64,000 bases of DNA from Microlunatus sp. Gsoil 973 (GTDB lineage: Bacteria > Actinomycetota > Actinomycetes > Propionibacteriales > Propionibacteriaceae): positions 3,224,001-3,288,000 of the forward strand of contig NZ_CP046122.1 of assembly GCF_009707365.1 (NCBI RefSeq). Reading direction: 5' to 3'. The position numbers and the translations under genes are program-made. Below, one piece after another: positions 46,174 through 55,456 of this stretch. The notes beneath the pieces were generated by a model. It saw only the letters and a list, made by a program, of their open reading frames with translations, was not told the DNA's origin and did no database searches. Position 1 is the first letter of the stretch; every line of letters begins with the position of its first letter.

Positions 46174-47247
46174 ATGGCGGACAAGTCGCACCGCATCGCG
46201 GTCATACCGGGCGACGGGATCGGGCGGGAGGTCGTACCGGAGGGTCTGCGGAGCATACGGCGGGCGGCAGAACTCTTCGGGATCGGCCTGGAGTTCGAGG
46301 AGTTCGACTTCGCCTCGGTCGACTACTGGCAACAGCACGGCGCGATGCTCCCCGACGACTGGTTCGAGGTGCTGCGCGCCTTCGACGCCATCTTCTTCGG
46401 CGCGGTCGGCTGGCCCGAGGTGGTGCCGGACCACATCTCACTCTGGGGATCGTTGATCCAGTTCCGGCGCCGGTTCGACCAGTACGTCAACCTCCGACCG
46501 GTACGCCTGCTGCCGGGAGTACCGGCGCCGTTGGCCGGCCGTGCGCCCGGCGACATCGACTTCGTCGTCGTACGGGAGAACACCGAGGGCGAGTACTCCA
46601 GCATCGGCGGTCGGATCTTCGACGGCACCGATCGGGAGACCGTGATCCAGGAGACGGTGATGACCCGAACCGGAGTCGACCGGATCGTCGACTTCGCCTT
46701 CCGGCTCGCGCAACGGCGGAACGAGCACCTGACCTCTGCCACGAAGTCGAACGGGATCTCGGTGACCATGCCCTATTGGGACGAGCGGGTGGCCGCCGTC
46801 GGGGCAGGCTTCCCCGACATCCGGGTGGACAAGTTCCACATCGACATCCTCGCCGCCCATTTCGTCCTGCATCCGGATTGGTTCGACGTGGTGGTCGCCT
46901 CGAACCTGTTCGGCGACATTCTTTCCGATCTTGGTCCGGCCTGCACCGGGACCATCGGGGTGGCGCCGAGCGCGAACATCAACCCCTCCGGAGAGTTCCC
47001 GTCCTTGTTCGAACCGGTGCACGGCTCGGCCCCCGACATCGCCGGTCGCGGGATCGCGGATCCGATCGGGCAGATCTGGGCCGGCGCGTTGATGCTTGAT
47101 CATCTCGGATATCCGGAAGCAGGCGATGCGGTCGTGGCCGCCTTCGAACGCGTACTGGGTGATGGCCGGATCCGGACACCTGATCTTGGTGGAACTGCGT
47201 CCTGCAGTGATCTTGGCACGGCGATCGCCGACGCGATCACGCGCTAG
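46174..47247 (+). CDS. Tartrate dehydrogenase/decarboxylase-like enzyme
   Basis: A 357-residue member of the isocitrate/isopropylmalate dehydrogenase family. IAVIPGDGIGREVVPEG opens it. FFGAVGWPEVVPDHISLWG and LRPVRLLPGV fit the tartrate/D-malate branch better than LeuB. DIDFVVVRENTEGEYSSIGG, then VVASNLFGDILSDLGPACTGTIGVAPSANI contain the substrate and metal-binding Asp residues. The family oxidises tartrate, D-malate or meso-tartrate with NAD and Mn2+. AGGAG precedes ATG 46174. It stands behind the repeat array, convergent with the TetR gene. Confidence 0.88.
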   Translation: MADKSHRIAVIPGDGIGREVVPEGLRSIRRAAELFGIGLEFEEFDFASVDYWQQHGAMLPDDWFEVLRAFDAIFFGAVGWPEVVPDHISLWGSLIQFRRRFDQYVNLRPVRLLPGVPAPLAGRAPGDIDFVVVRENTEGEYSSIGGRIFDGTDRETVIQETVMTRTGVDRIVDFAFRLAQRRNEHLTSATKSNGISVTMPYWDERVAAVGAGFPDIRVDKFHIDILAAHFVLHPDWFDVVVASNLFGDILSDLGPACTGTIGVAPSANINPSGEFPSLFEPVHGSAPDIAGRGIADPIGQIWAGALMLDHLGYPEAGDAVVAAFERVLGDGRIRTPDLGGTASCSDLGTAIADAITR

Positions 47248-47286
47248 CGACAGCCGAACCCCTTCAGGACAACAGGAGACCTGCAC

Positions 47287-47969
47287 TCACCGTTCGTGAC
47301 CGGCAATGCCGAGCAGCTTGGCCTCCCGCTCGACGAGAGCGGCGTACAAGTGATCGGCGGGCTCGAACGTGCCGACGAAATGCCCACCCAGCTCGAGGGT
47401 GATCACGCCGATGATCCGGGAGAACGCACTGATCGCGGCGAGCATCGTCGGCTCGTCGACATCCAGCTCGAGACCGGTTGCGGCGGTGGTCAGCTGACCG
47501 CGCAACTCGCGGCCGATCGTCAGGTCGCCGGCCGGCTCGGAGTCCAGGCTGATGATCGAGAGGGCACGGTAGACGCGGGCTGCCGGGGCGACGGTGGTCT
47601 GGGGGGCGTGATAGCCGGGGATGCTGGTGCCGAAGATCAATCCGAAGCGATGCGGCTGCTCGCTGGCCCAGCTCCGCAGTGCGAGGCAGGTCTCCCGCCA
47701 CCGGCGCACCGGCGTTCGCCGATCGCGCTCGGCTGCGGCGTCCAGCACATCGGCAAGATCGTTGTACGCGTCGATGATCAGCGCGGTGATCAATTCGTCG
47801 CGGCTGGCGAAGTACCGGTAGATCGCGCTGGACACCAGATTGAGCTCGCGGGCGATCGCCCGGAGCGACAGTTCCCCGCCCCGGTCTCGGCGAGCTGGCC
47901 GAGCGCCAGCGTCTTGATCCGGCGAAGGGTCTCCTCGCGGGCGAGTTGGCGCGGCGTCTGTCCGGGCAT
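47287..47969 (-). pseudogene. TetR-family regulator, frame broken by one base
   Basis: ATG 47969 starts MPGQTPRQLAREETLRRIKTLALGQLAETGAG. The frame then fails; the expected HTH continuation LSLRAIAREL is only obtained by adding one base in the C run at 47874-47877. From there SSAIYRYFASRDELITALIIDAYNDLADVLD continues to the stop at 47287. Repaired length is about 227 residues. The C-terminal domain (DEPTMLAAISAFSRIIGVITLELGGHF) fits the TetR_C_13-like group. It diverges from the membrane-protein gene at 48093. A homopolymer sequencing error is the simplest reading. Confidence 0.8.
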
Positions 47970-48092
47970 GGCCCCATCATGACGAAAGCGAGCACTAAAC
48001 ACAACTGTGAGCAACGCTCTTGCAATCTACCGGCCAGGTGGTCATACTGATGGGGAACGACAGAGAGCAGTGCTCACATTTATGGAGGAATG

Positions 48093-48741
48093 ATGTCCAC
48101 GATCACCAGGGGCGCCCCGGTCGCCACACCGTCAGCCCCGCACACCCAAGGCCTGCTGGAGGGTGCTGGCCCTGATCGCTGCCGGTATCGCCTTCGCGGT
48201 GTATCCGATTCTGCGCGGGTCGGCTGTCGAGACGGGGTTCAGCGCGGCCGAGTTGTATGCCCGGCCGGCGTGGCTGCTGGCCCACAGCCTCGGCATGATT
48301 GGCTTCATCGCGTCGGCCTGGGGGCTGCTGGCGGTCGATCGGTGGGCCGGTCGGCTCGCCTTCGGTGGAACGCTGCTGGTGTTGCCCTACTACGGGGCCG
48401 AGGCATTCGGGTTGAACGCGATCGGCCGGTTGGCCGTGCAGCTCCACGATCCGTCCGGCGTGGCGGCGGCCGACATGTTCCGCTACCAGCCCGTCGCAAT
48501 GACAGCGTTCGCTGCCGGCCTGTTGCTGGTCGCGGCGGCCGGCGTACGCCTGCTCCTGCTGCTCCGCCACCGCCCGATGTTCCTTCGGGTCGGACTGACA
48601 ATCACAGGGCTCGGGCTACTCACCTACCTGCCACAGTTCTTCGTTCCGATCGAGGGCCGGATCGCCGACGGCATCGTGCTCGGTATCGGACTGGTGCTGC
48701 TGGCCATGGCCACGGCAAACCGGCAGAACCCGGGCCGCTGA
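48093..48741 (+). pseudogene. Six-helix membrane protein under TetR control, frame broken by one base
   Basis: ATG 48093 (or 48090), behind GGAGGA, starts MSTITRGAPVATPSAPHTQGLL, then the frame slips between about 48140 and 48160. LALIAAGIAFAVYPILRGSAVETGF continues in another frame to 48741. Repaired length is about 215 residues, with six hydrophobic segments. No family recognised. It is divergent from the TetR gene, so probably its target. GC content is normal for the genome. Confidence 0.7.
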
Positions 48742-48764
48742 GCTTCCAAGCCTTTCCCGGCCGG

Positions 48765-48816
48765 CGACACGCCGCACAAATCAAGGATTTACTGACCCCT
48801 CGGCAGGAGGGGGGTG
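48765..48816 (+). repeat. Dispersed 52-bp repeat, copy 2
   Basis: Same ends as copy 1 (CGACACGCCG .. TGACCCCTCGGC .. GGGGTG). Its right half covers the last codons and stop of tmk, so the repeat contributes the tmk C-terminus (LPRGQ). That suggests either a transcription-end function or a mobile origin. Confidence 0.75.
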
Positions 48817-49424
48817 ATCCGGGCGCGGACGGCGGCGGCGATCGCGTCGCGGGACTGGCGGGCAGGCAAGACCAGGTAGTGCTCGGGGTCACGGGCGGCG
48901 AGCCGGCGGAAGTGGTCGCGTACGGTCCGGTGGAAGTCGTCGCCGGCGGCTTCGATCCGGTCGCGGTCGGCGATACCGCCCATCAGCTCGGCCGGATCGC
49001 CGTCGAGCAGGACCGTCAGATCCGGTCGCAGGTCGTCGGTCGCCCACCGGGCGATGTGCTCCACCTCGTCCAGGTCGAGCACCCGGCCCGCACCCTGGTA
49101 GGCCAGCATCGAGTCCACGTACCGGTCGCAGACCACGACCGCGCCGCGGGCCAGGGCCGGACGGACGACCGTGGCCAGGTGGTGGGCCTTGTCGGCGGCG
49201 TACAGCAGCGATTCGGCCTTGGGCGCGAGATCACCCGTCGACGGGTCCAGCACGATGCTGCGGATCTGCTTGCCGACCGCTGAGTCACCGGGTTCGAAGG
49301 TGCGCAGGAATGCCCGCCCGGTCTCGGCCAACCAGTCGCACAGCAGCCCGACCTGGGTGGACTTGCCGGCTCCCTCGCCGCCTTCGAACACGACGAACAG
49401 TCCGTCGGTCTGCTGATCGTTCAC
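48789..49424 (-). CDS. tmk: Thymidylate kinase
   Basis: A 211-residue dTMP kinase. FVVFEGGEGAGKSTQVGLL is the P-loop, TFEPGDSAVGKQIR carries the Glu-Pro-Gly variant of the dTMP-binding EPGGT/TREPG motif, and VVCDRYVDSMLAYQGAGR is the DRY/H-S region. Start GTG 49424 overlaps the upstream gene stop as GTGA. It makes dTDP for DNA synthesis, next to topA and near holB in a replication cluster. Confidence 0.93.
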   Translation of the reverse strand: MNDQQTDGLFVVFEGGEGAGKSTQVGLLCDWLAETGRAFLRTFEPGDSAVGKQIRSIVLDPSTGDLAPKAESLLYAADKAHHLATVVRPALARGAVVVCDRYVDSMLAYQGAGRVLDLDEVEHIARWATDDLRPDLTVLLDGDPAELMGGIADRDRIEAAGDDFHRTVRDHFRRLAARDPEHYLVLPARQSRDAIAAAVRARITPLLPRGQ

Positions 49425-50827
49425 GAGACCTTCCCGGACTTGGACACCTTCGCCCAGGCTTCGAAGAAGCCCTCCCGGGCGGCCGCCTGGCGCTGCCGAT
49501 GCCGTTGGTGGGCACGGCCCAACTCGAATGCCTCGGATGGTGCGGCGAACCTGGCCTGCCGCTGTGCCTCGTCGGCAGCCTCGGCCTCGGCCGTTGCCTC
49601 AGTCAGCAGTTCGATCACCCGGCGCAGCTTCCGGGCCGCTCGGCGGTCCTTCTTGGCCACCACGATCCTGGCCAGGCTGTCGATCCGGCCGACCTCCTCA
49701 GCGCTCAGCGCGGCCGTCGTCCAGTCCACGGGCTGCGAGCGGGACTCGAGACCCGCGGCGTCCTTGACCAGCTTGTGTACCGCCTCGGACAGCAGGCCGG
49801 TCAGCGTCTCGGCGGCCGGCAGGTCGGCAACATCCGTGTCGACCCGTGGCCCTCGGACGGCGCTGACCAGGAGGTCGAGCAGTCGCAGATACCGCTCCCG
49901 GCGGAGCACCGAACGGACCCGCTCGTCATTGACCCCAGCTCCGTCCAGCGCAGACAGCAGCCAATCGAGTTCCTCGTCCAGGTCGGCCAGCCAGTCCGGT
50001 TCGAGTGCTGCAGACATCCCGTTGAGGTCTCCCCGCAAGCCGGCGGCGACGGACCGTACGCGGCCGACCGCCTCGGCCCCTTCGGCCCGGGCGGTCAGAT
50101 CGGCGATGATCAACTCGCGCAGCCGCCCGGCGAGCACGGCCTCGACGAAACTCTCGAAACTCGACCGCTCGGTGATCGGCCGCGGCTCCGGATAGTCGGT
50201 CAGTCCGGTCGCCGGTGTGCCGAGCCGGGTTGCCAGGTTGGGGAACCCGTCCACCTGCGTCCCCCCAGCGTCGACCAACACGCCGGTCAACCAGGACCGC
50301 TGCTTCGTGGTGAGTCCGCCTACGGGATCAATCGTCGTCTCCCGGTATCGCGCCGTCGTCACCCCGCCGCGTCGAACGGTGACCCGATCATCCTGCAGCC
50401 GGCCAAGCGGCTCCGTCCCTTCAGCGGCGCGGAGCTCGAAGGTCTGCCGCTCGACGCTGATCGCGGCCACCGGTCCGAGCGCACCACGCCGCCGGAACGG
50501 CATGACCAGATCGGCGATGTCCGAGGGCAGGTCGCCCACCGCGAACGGTTCGATGCGTTCCGCAGGCAGCAACGGCTGCCAGTCCGGTGCCCGCAGATAC
50601 CAGTCGCCGCGGCCCTCGATCACCCGGTGTGCCAGCTCGACACCCGAACGGATCAGTCGATGATCGGCGACATCGAGCACCGTCACCTCGGCCGTGAAAG
50701 TGGTCTCACGACCGGACAGCGCAACCACTCGCGCCAATCCGATCCCGGGGTTGTCCAGCCGGGTCGGGTCCGCAGTGAACGGCAGGTCGAACAACAGCGG
50801 CGAACCGGCCGCCCGCGTCTTGGTCAC
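49421..50827 (-). CDS. Degenerate CYTH-CHAD domain protein between topA and tmk
   Basis: A 468-residue protein. The N-terminal half (VLDVADHRLIRSGVELAHRVIEGRGDWYLRAPDWQP) matches the CYTH beta-barrel, but the ExExK start motif is not visible. The C-terminal half is all-helical and CHAD-like (ELIIADLTARAEGAEAVGRVRSVAAGLRGDLNGM .. EELDWLLSALDGAGVNDERVRSVL .. KLVKDAAGL). The conserved CHAD histidines (VHRMR-type) are replaced by VGRVRS, so polyphosphate binding may be lost. The start is uncertain; GTG 50827 is used. Coupled to tmk by GTGA. Confidence 0.65.
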   Translation of the reverse strand: MTKTRAAGSPLLFDLPFTADPTRLDNPGIGLARVVALSGRETTFTAEVTVLDVADHRLIRSGVELAHRVIEGRGDWYLRAPDWQPLLPAERIEPFAVGDLPSDIADLVMPFRRRGALGPVAAISVERQTFELRAAEGTEPLGRLQDDRVTVRRGGVTTARYRETTIDPVGGLTTKQRSWLTGVLVDAGGTQVDGFPNLATRLGTPATGLTDYPEPRPITERSSFESFVEAVLAGRLRELIIADLTARAEGAEAVGRVRSVAAGLRGDLNGMSAALEPDWLADLDEELDWLLSALDGAGVNDERVRSVLRRERYLRLLDLLVSAVRGPRVDTDVADLPAAETLTGLLSEAVHKLVKDAAGLESRSQPVDWTTAALSAEEVGRIDSLARIVVAKKDRRAARKLRRVIELLTEATAEAEAADEAQRQARFAAPSEAFELGRAHQRHRQRQAAAREGFFEAWAKVSKSGKVS

Positions 50828-50858
50828 CTGCGTACCGTGCGTTCGGGGCCGCTGTTGA

Positions 50859-53612
50859 TCATGACGAGCTCGAGCTCCCGGCCTGCTTCGCCGTCGTCTT
50901 CTTCGCTGCCGTCCTCTTGGCCGGCGATTTCTTGGCCGCGGTCTTCTTGCTTGTGGTCTTCTTGGTTGTGGACTTCTTGGCCGTGGTCTTCTTCGCAGTG
51001 GTCTTCTTCGCCGTACGCTTCTTCGGCGCGGGCCCCTTGGCACGCTTCTCCGCCAGCAACTCCGCCGCACGTTCGGCAGTGATCGTTTCGATCTCGTCAC
51101 CGCGTCGCAGGGTGGCGTTGTACTCACCATCGGTGACGTACGCGCCGAACCGGCCATCCTTGATCACCATCGGCTTGCCGCTGACCGGATCGTCGCCCAG
51201 CTCCTTCAACGGCGGCTTGGCCGCGGCACGTCCGCGTTGCTTGGGCTGGGCGTAGATCTTCTCGGCTTCGTCGAGGGTGATCTCGAAGATCTGCTCCTCG
51301 CTGTCCAGTGACCGGGAATCACTGCCCTTCTTCAGGTACGGCCCGTACCTGCCGTTCTGTGCGGTGATCTCGACGCCGTCCTCGCCCACCCCGACGATCC
51401 GCGGCAGGCTCATCAGCTGCAGCGCCTGATCCAGGGTGACCGAGTCGATGCTCATCGACTTGAACAGCGATCCGGTGCGCGGCTTGGCACCCTTGGGCGC
51501 ATCGTCGTCCAGCGCCTCGGTGACATAGGGGCCGAACCGGCCGTTCTTGGCGACGATCTTGTTGCCGGTCTCCGGGTCGGTGCCGAGTTCACGCTCCTCA
51601 CCCATCGGCTTGCTGAGCAGCTCCTTGGCCAGGTCGAGGGTCAGCTCGTCCGGAGCAAGATCATCGGGAACAGAGGCCCGACGTCCGTCCGAGTCCTCGA
51701 CATAGGTGCCGTAGCGGCCGACGCGCGCAACCACCCCGGAGTCGAGATCACCGATCTCGAAGGTCGACAGCGCCCGGGCATCGATGTCGCCGAGCTCGGT
51801 GACCAGCTTGTGCAGCCCTTCCTGATCACCTTCGCCGTAATAGAACTCGTTCAGCACGGCGAGCCGACCAAGATCACCGTCGGCGATCTTGTCCAGGTCC
51901 TCCTCCATCTCGGCGGTGAACTGGTAGTCGACCAGACGCGGGAAGTGCTTCTCGAGCAGGTTCGTCACCGCGAACGCCAGCCACGTGGGAACCAGCGCGG
52001 ATCCCTTCTTGAACACATAATCGCGGCTGGTGATGGTGCGAATGATGGTCGCGTAGGTCGATGGCCGGCCGATGTTCAGCTCTTCGAGCTTGGCCACCAG
52101 GGACGGCTCGGTGTAGCGGGCCGGCGGCTTGGTCTCGTGGCCGGAGGCGGTGATCTCCTCCGGACGCAGCGACTGGCCCTCGCTCAGATTCGGCAGCCGG
52201 GTCTGTTGATCATCGGCTGCCACCGTGTCGTCGTCACGGGACTCGACGTAGGCCTTGAGGAAGCCGTGGAAGGTGATCGTCCGGCCGGACGCAACGAAGG
52301 TCGCGTCCTCCCCCTGCGTCGAGTGGGCGTTGATCTTGACCGTGACGGTGTTGCCCTCGGCGTCGCGCATCTGGGAGGCGACGGTGCGCTTCCAGATCAT
52401 GTCGTACAGCCGGAACTGATCACCGGTCAGTCCGGTCTGGGCCGGTGTACGGAAAGTCTCGCCGGACGGCCGGATCGCCTCGTGTGCTTCCTGCGCACCC
52501 TTGACCTTGCTGGCGTACACCCGGGGCTGGTCGGGCAGATACCGGTCGCCGAACAGCCGACGCACCTGATCCCGGGAAGCCGAGATCGCCGAGACCGACA
52601 GGGTGATCGAGTCGGTACGCATATAGGTGATGTAGCCGCCCTCGTAGAGGTCCTGAGCGACCGACATCGTCCGCTGCGCTGTGAAGCCGAGCTTGCGCCC
52701 CGCCTCCTGCTGCAGCGTCGTCGTGCGGAACGGCGGGTAGGGGCTGCGCCGGTAGGGGCGGGATTCGACGCTGGTCACCGAGAACTGCGCGACGCGCATC
52801 CGGGCGGCGAGTTCCTGTGCCGCACCCTGGTCAAGATGCAGCAGTTGATCACCGGACTGCTTGAGGTTGCCGCGGTCGTCGAAGTCCCGACCCTGCGCGA
52901 CCCGAGCCGCGCCGACATGGGTCAGCCGGGCGGGGAACAGTGGCGGGTTGGCCTGTTCGCCGGCGTCGAGCGTTGCGTCGAGATCCCAATAGCCCGCGCT
53001 GCGGAAGGCGATCCGCTCCCGCTCCCGGTCGACGACCAACCGGGTGGCCACCGACTGCACGCGGCCGGCCGACAGCCGCGGCATCACCTTGCGCCAGAGC
53101 ACCGGCGAGACCTCGTAGCCGTACAGCCGGTCGAGGATCCGGCGCGCCTGGTAGGCGTCGACCTTGTCCTCGTCGAGCCCGCGCGGATTCTGCAGCGCCT
53201 CGTTGATCGCCGTCCGGGTGATCTCGTGGAAGACCATTCGGCGGACCGGGACCTTGGGCTTGAGCTCCTCCAGGAGGTGCCAGGCGATCGCCTCGCCCTC
53301 GCGATCGTCATCGGTGGCCAGCAGCAGTTCGTCGGCTCCGGCGAGCGCCTGCCTCAGTTGCTTGATCGTCTGTCGCTTGTCGGAGGAGACGACGTACATC
53401 GGCTCGAATCCGTTGTCGATGTCGATTCCGGTGCGGGCCCATTTCTCGCCCTTGTACTTGGCCGGAACCTCCGAGGCGCCGGTCGGCAGGTCCCGGACAT
53501 GGCCGCGCGAGGACTCGACGACGTACCCGTCGCCGAGGTACCCGGCGATCGTCTTCACCTTGGTCGGCGACTCGACGATCACCAGACGGTGTCCGGACCC
53601 GTTGCTTGCCAC
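50859..53612 (-). CDS. topA: DNA topoisomerase I (type IA)
   Basis: A 917-residue enzyme relaxing negative supercoils. The Toprim domain starts LVIVESPTKVKTIAGYLG; LLATDDDREGEAIAWH holds the acidic metal site; RLSAGRVQSVATRLVVDRE and GGYITYMRTDSIT with the catalytic Y330 follow. The C-terminus has several topo I-C repeats (GRYGTYVEDSDGRR, GRFGPYVTEA, GRYGPYLKKG, GRFGAYVTDGEYN) and a Lys/Ala/Thr-rich tail of about 50 residues, typical of actinobacterial TopA and needed for processive DNA binding. GTG 53612 follows AAGGAAGG. Confidence 0.96.
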   Translation of the reverse strand: MASNGSGHRLVIVESPTKVKTIAGYLGDGYVVESSRGHVRDLPTGASEVPAKYKGEKWARTGIDIDNGFEPMYVVSSDKRQTIKQLRQALAGADELLLATDDDREGEAIAWHLLEELKPKVPVRRMVFHEITRTAINEALQNPRGLDEDKVDAYQARRILDRLYGYEVSPVLWRKVMPRLSAGRVQSVATRLVVDRERERIAFRSAGYWDLDATLDAGEQANPPLFPARLTHVGAARVAQGRDFDDRGNLKQSGDQLLHLDQGAAQELAARMRVAQFSVTSVESRPYRRSPYPPFRTTTLQQEAGRKLGFTAQRTMSVAQDLYEGGYITYMRTDSITLSVSAISASRDQVRRLFGDRYLPDQPRVYASKVKGAQEAHEAIRPSGETFRTPAQTGLTGDQFRLYDMIWKRTVASQMRDAEGNTVTVKINAHSTQGEDATFVASGRTITFHGFLKAYVESRDDDTVAADDQQTRLPNLSEGQSLRPEEITASGHETKPPARYTEPSLVAKLEELNIGRPSTYATIIRTITSRDYVFKKGSALVPTWLAFAVTNLLEKHFPRLVDYQFTAEMEEDLDKIADGDLGRLAVLNEFYYGEGDQEGLHKLVTELGDIDARALSTFEIGDLDSGVVARVGRYGTYVEDSDGRRASVPDDLAPDELTLDLAKELLSKPMGEERELGTDPETGNKIVAKNGRFGPYVTEALDDDAPKGAKPRTGSLFKSMSIDSVTLDQALQLMSLPRIVGVGEDGVEITAQNGRYGPYLKKGSDSRSLDSEEQIFEITLDEAEKIYAQPKQRGRAAAKPPLKELGDDPVSGKPMVIKDGRFGAYVTDGEYNATLRRGDEIETITAERAAELLAEKRAKGPAPKKRTAKKTTAKKTTAKKSTTKKTTSKKTAAKKSPAKRTAAKKTTAKQAGSSSSS

Positions 53613-53825
53613 TCCTGGCCTTCCTTACTGCCTGCTGCTCAGAACTGCCTGCTGCTGAGAGGTTCGATTGTCAACTACTTTGATCGTCAACCACTTCGTC
53701 GACGGTTACGTCAACTGCTTCCGGGGCACTGCGCCCAGCGCCAGCCGGTCCACCCGAACGTGTCCATATATAAGGGGTGCTGCCAAATTCCTGCGAATCC
53801 GAGCAGTCCGGACAGGTCGGCAACT

Positions 53826-55397
53826 CTACGCCGTCATCAGATTGTCCACGATCAGCGACCTGACGTGGCGGAGTATCTCATTGCCGAGGTCGGCGACGTC
53901 GACGCGGAGGATGCCGGCCACCGCGTCGACGATCTGCTCAAGCGTCAGCTCACCGTCGCAGGCACCGAGTACGGCCGCCAGTGCCGTGTCCGCGCGGACC
54001 GCGCGCCGGAACCCCCGCTGCTGCCGGAAGACGATGACCGCCGGGTCCTCCGCGCCCGGCGGGCCGACGGTCTCCTGGGTGATGTCTTCGGCCAGTTTCC
54101 AGCGGGTCGCCAGCACGTCGGCGTCGCTGAGACGCTCGCTCAGGTTCACAGCATCGATCCGGTCCGCCCAGGCCGGCCCGATCGGCTGTTCCACCGGGTG
54201 CGGCCAGTCCTCGATTGTCACGACCGGTACGTCGCGGCCCGCATCGGTCAGCGTGAACCAGCCCATGCCGACCGACTCGATGCCCAGCTCATCGAAATAG
54301 TCACACCACTGCCGGTAGGCCTCCCGATACGGCGAGGGGTCAGATATTCCCCAATCTGCACGGCGTGTCGTCGAAGGCTCTCCCAGGAGACCGGCATCGG
54401 CGAGCCAGATCTCGATGTATTCGTACGCGTCCAACACCTCGCGGCGCAGGATGTGGGCGTCGCAGCCGGTCCCGCGAATCCATCCGGCGAGCCGGTCCTG
54501 CCAATCCTGACCGTGGAGCTGCGCCCAGTTGCCCAGCACCTGCAGGCTGCCCCCGGGATTCAGGCGCCGGGCGCCGTCGACGATCACCTGCCGGACCAGA
54601 TCGTCTGCGACGAGGCCTGCCTCGCGATAGGTGAGCCGGCGGTCGGCGTCCGACGGCGGGGACATCACGTACGGCGGGTTGGTGACGATCAGGTCGAACC
54701 TCTGGTCGCCGACCGGCCCATACAGACTGCCCTCCCGTACGTCGACCCTGTCAACGCCGTTGAGTCGCATGGTCGCCCTGGCCATGGCCAGGGCCCGGTG
54801 GTTCACGTCGGTGGCGACCACGCGGTCGGCGTGCCGGGCCAGGTGCAGGCTCTGCACGCCGCAACCGGTGCCGAGATCGAGCGCCGACGCGACCGGTCGG
54901 CGGATCGTCATCTCTGCCAGGGTCATCGAGGCCGGGGAGACGCCGAGCACGAAATCGGGCGGAACCGGGGTCATCGGGCCATCGAGGCCCGGCGTGAGGT
55001 CGGAGAAGATCCAGCCGCCGGCACCGTCGTCGCTGGCGTACGGCCGCAGGTCGATCCGCGCGCGGACCCGGTCATGATCGACTTCCAGGACTCGGCCAGT
55101 GATCAACTTCTCGGCCAGGCCGGGCACCGCGCGTTCCAGATCCTCTCTGTCCACCGGTTGTTGCAGCGGCCACAGCCTGGCCAGCGTTGCGGTTGGATCG
55201 TCGATGCCGCGCAGGGCGCGGAGCGCCGGAGTGGTGTTGTTCCGACCGAGCGCGGCGTGTTCGTGCTCGCCGACCAGGTCGATGATCCGGTCGACGGTGT
55301 AGTCGATCTCCGCCAGCCGCGACCGCAGCCGGTCAAAATCGTCGTCGGACAGACCGGAGCCGTCGTCGCCAGGATTGTCATCGCCGAGACGGAGCAC
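53826..55397 (-). CDS. Class I methyltransferase with NPPY motif
   Basis: A 523-residue protein. ALDLGTGCGVQSLHLARHADRVVATDVN is the SAM site and FDLIVTNPPYVMSPP the NPPY catalytic motif of N-methyltransferases acting on Gln or adenine/guanine. The N-terminal 110 residues and the C-terminal 150 residues are extra domains; the last part looks winged-helix-like (ELTLEQIVDAVAGILRVDVADL). Start GTG 55397 is a guess, 60 bp after the aminotransferase stop. One segment, TRRADWGISDPS, is encoded by the dispersed repeat. The acceptor is unknown; a ribosomal protein or rRNA is plausible. Confidence 0.8.
   Translation of the reverse strand: MLRLGDDNPGDDGSGLSDDDFDRLRSRLAEIDYTVDRIIDLVGEHEHAALGRNNTTPALRALRGIDDPTATLARLWPLQQPVDREDLERAVPGLAEKLITGRVLEVDHDRVRARIDLRPYASDDGAGGWIFSDLTPGLDGPMTPVPPDFVLGVSPASMTLAEMTIRRPVASALDLGTGCGVQSLHLARHADRVVATDVNHRALAMARATMRLNGVDRVDVREGSLYGPVGDQRFDLIVTNPPYVMSPPSDADRRLTYREAGLVADDLVRQVIVDGARRLNPGGSLQVLGNWAQLHGQDWQDRLAGWIRGTGCDAHILRREVLDAYEYIEIWLADAGLLGEPSTTRRADWGISDPSPYREAYRQWCDYFDELGIESVGMGWFTLTDAGRDVPVVTIEDWPHPVEQPIGPAWADRIDAVNLSERLSDADVLATRWKLAEDITQETVGPPGAEDPAVIVFRQQRGFRRAVRADTALAAVLGACDGELTLEQIVDAVAGILRVDVADLGNEILRHVRSLIVDNLMTA
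54333..54370 (-). repeat. Dispersed repeat, copy 3, inside a coding region
   Basis: Read on the minus strand it begins CGACACGCCG and ends TGACCCCTCG, with 32/38 identity to copy 1. It is in frame in the methyltransferase gene and encodes TRRADWGISDPS. Confidence 0.7.
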
Positions 55398-55456
55398 CCG
55401 GACATCGTGCCACGGGTTCGCCGCGCTCCCCGGTCGGTGCCCGCTGCGCCGCCGGG

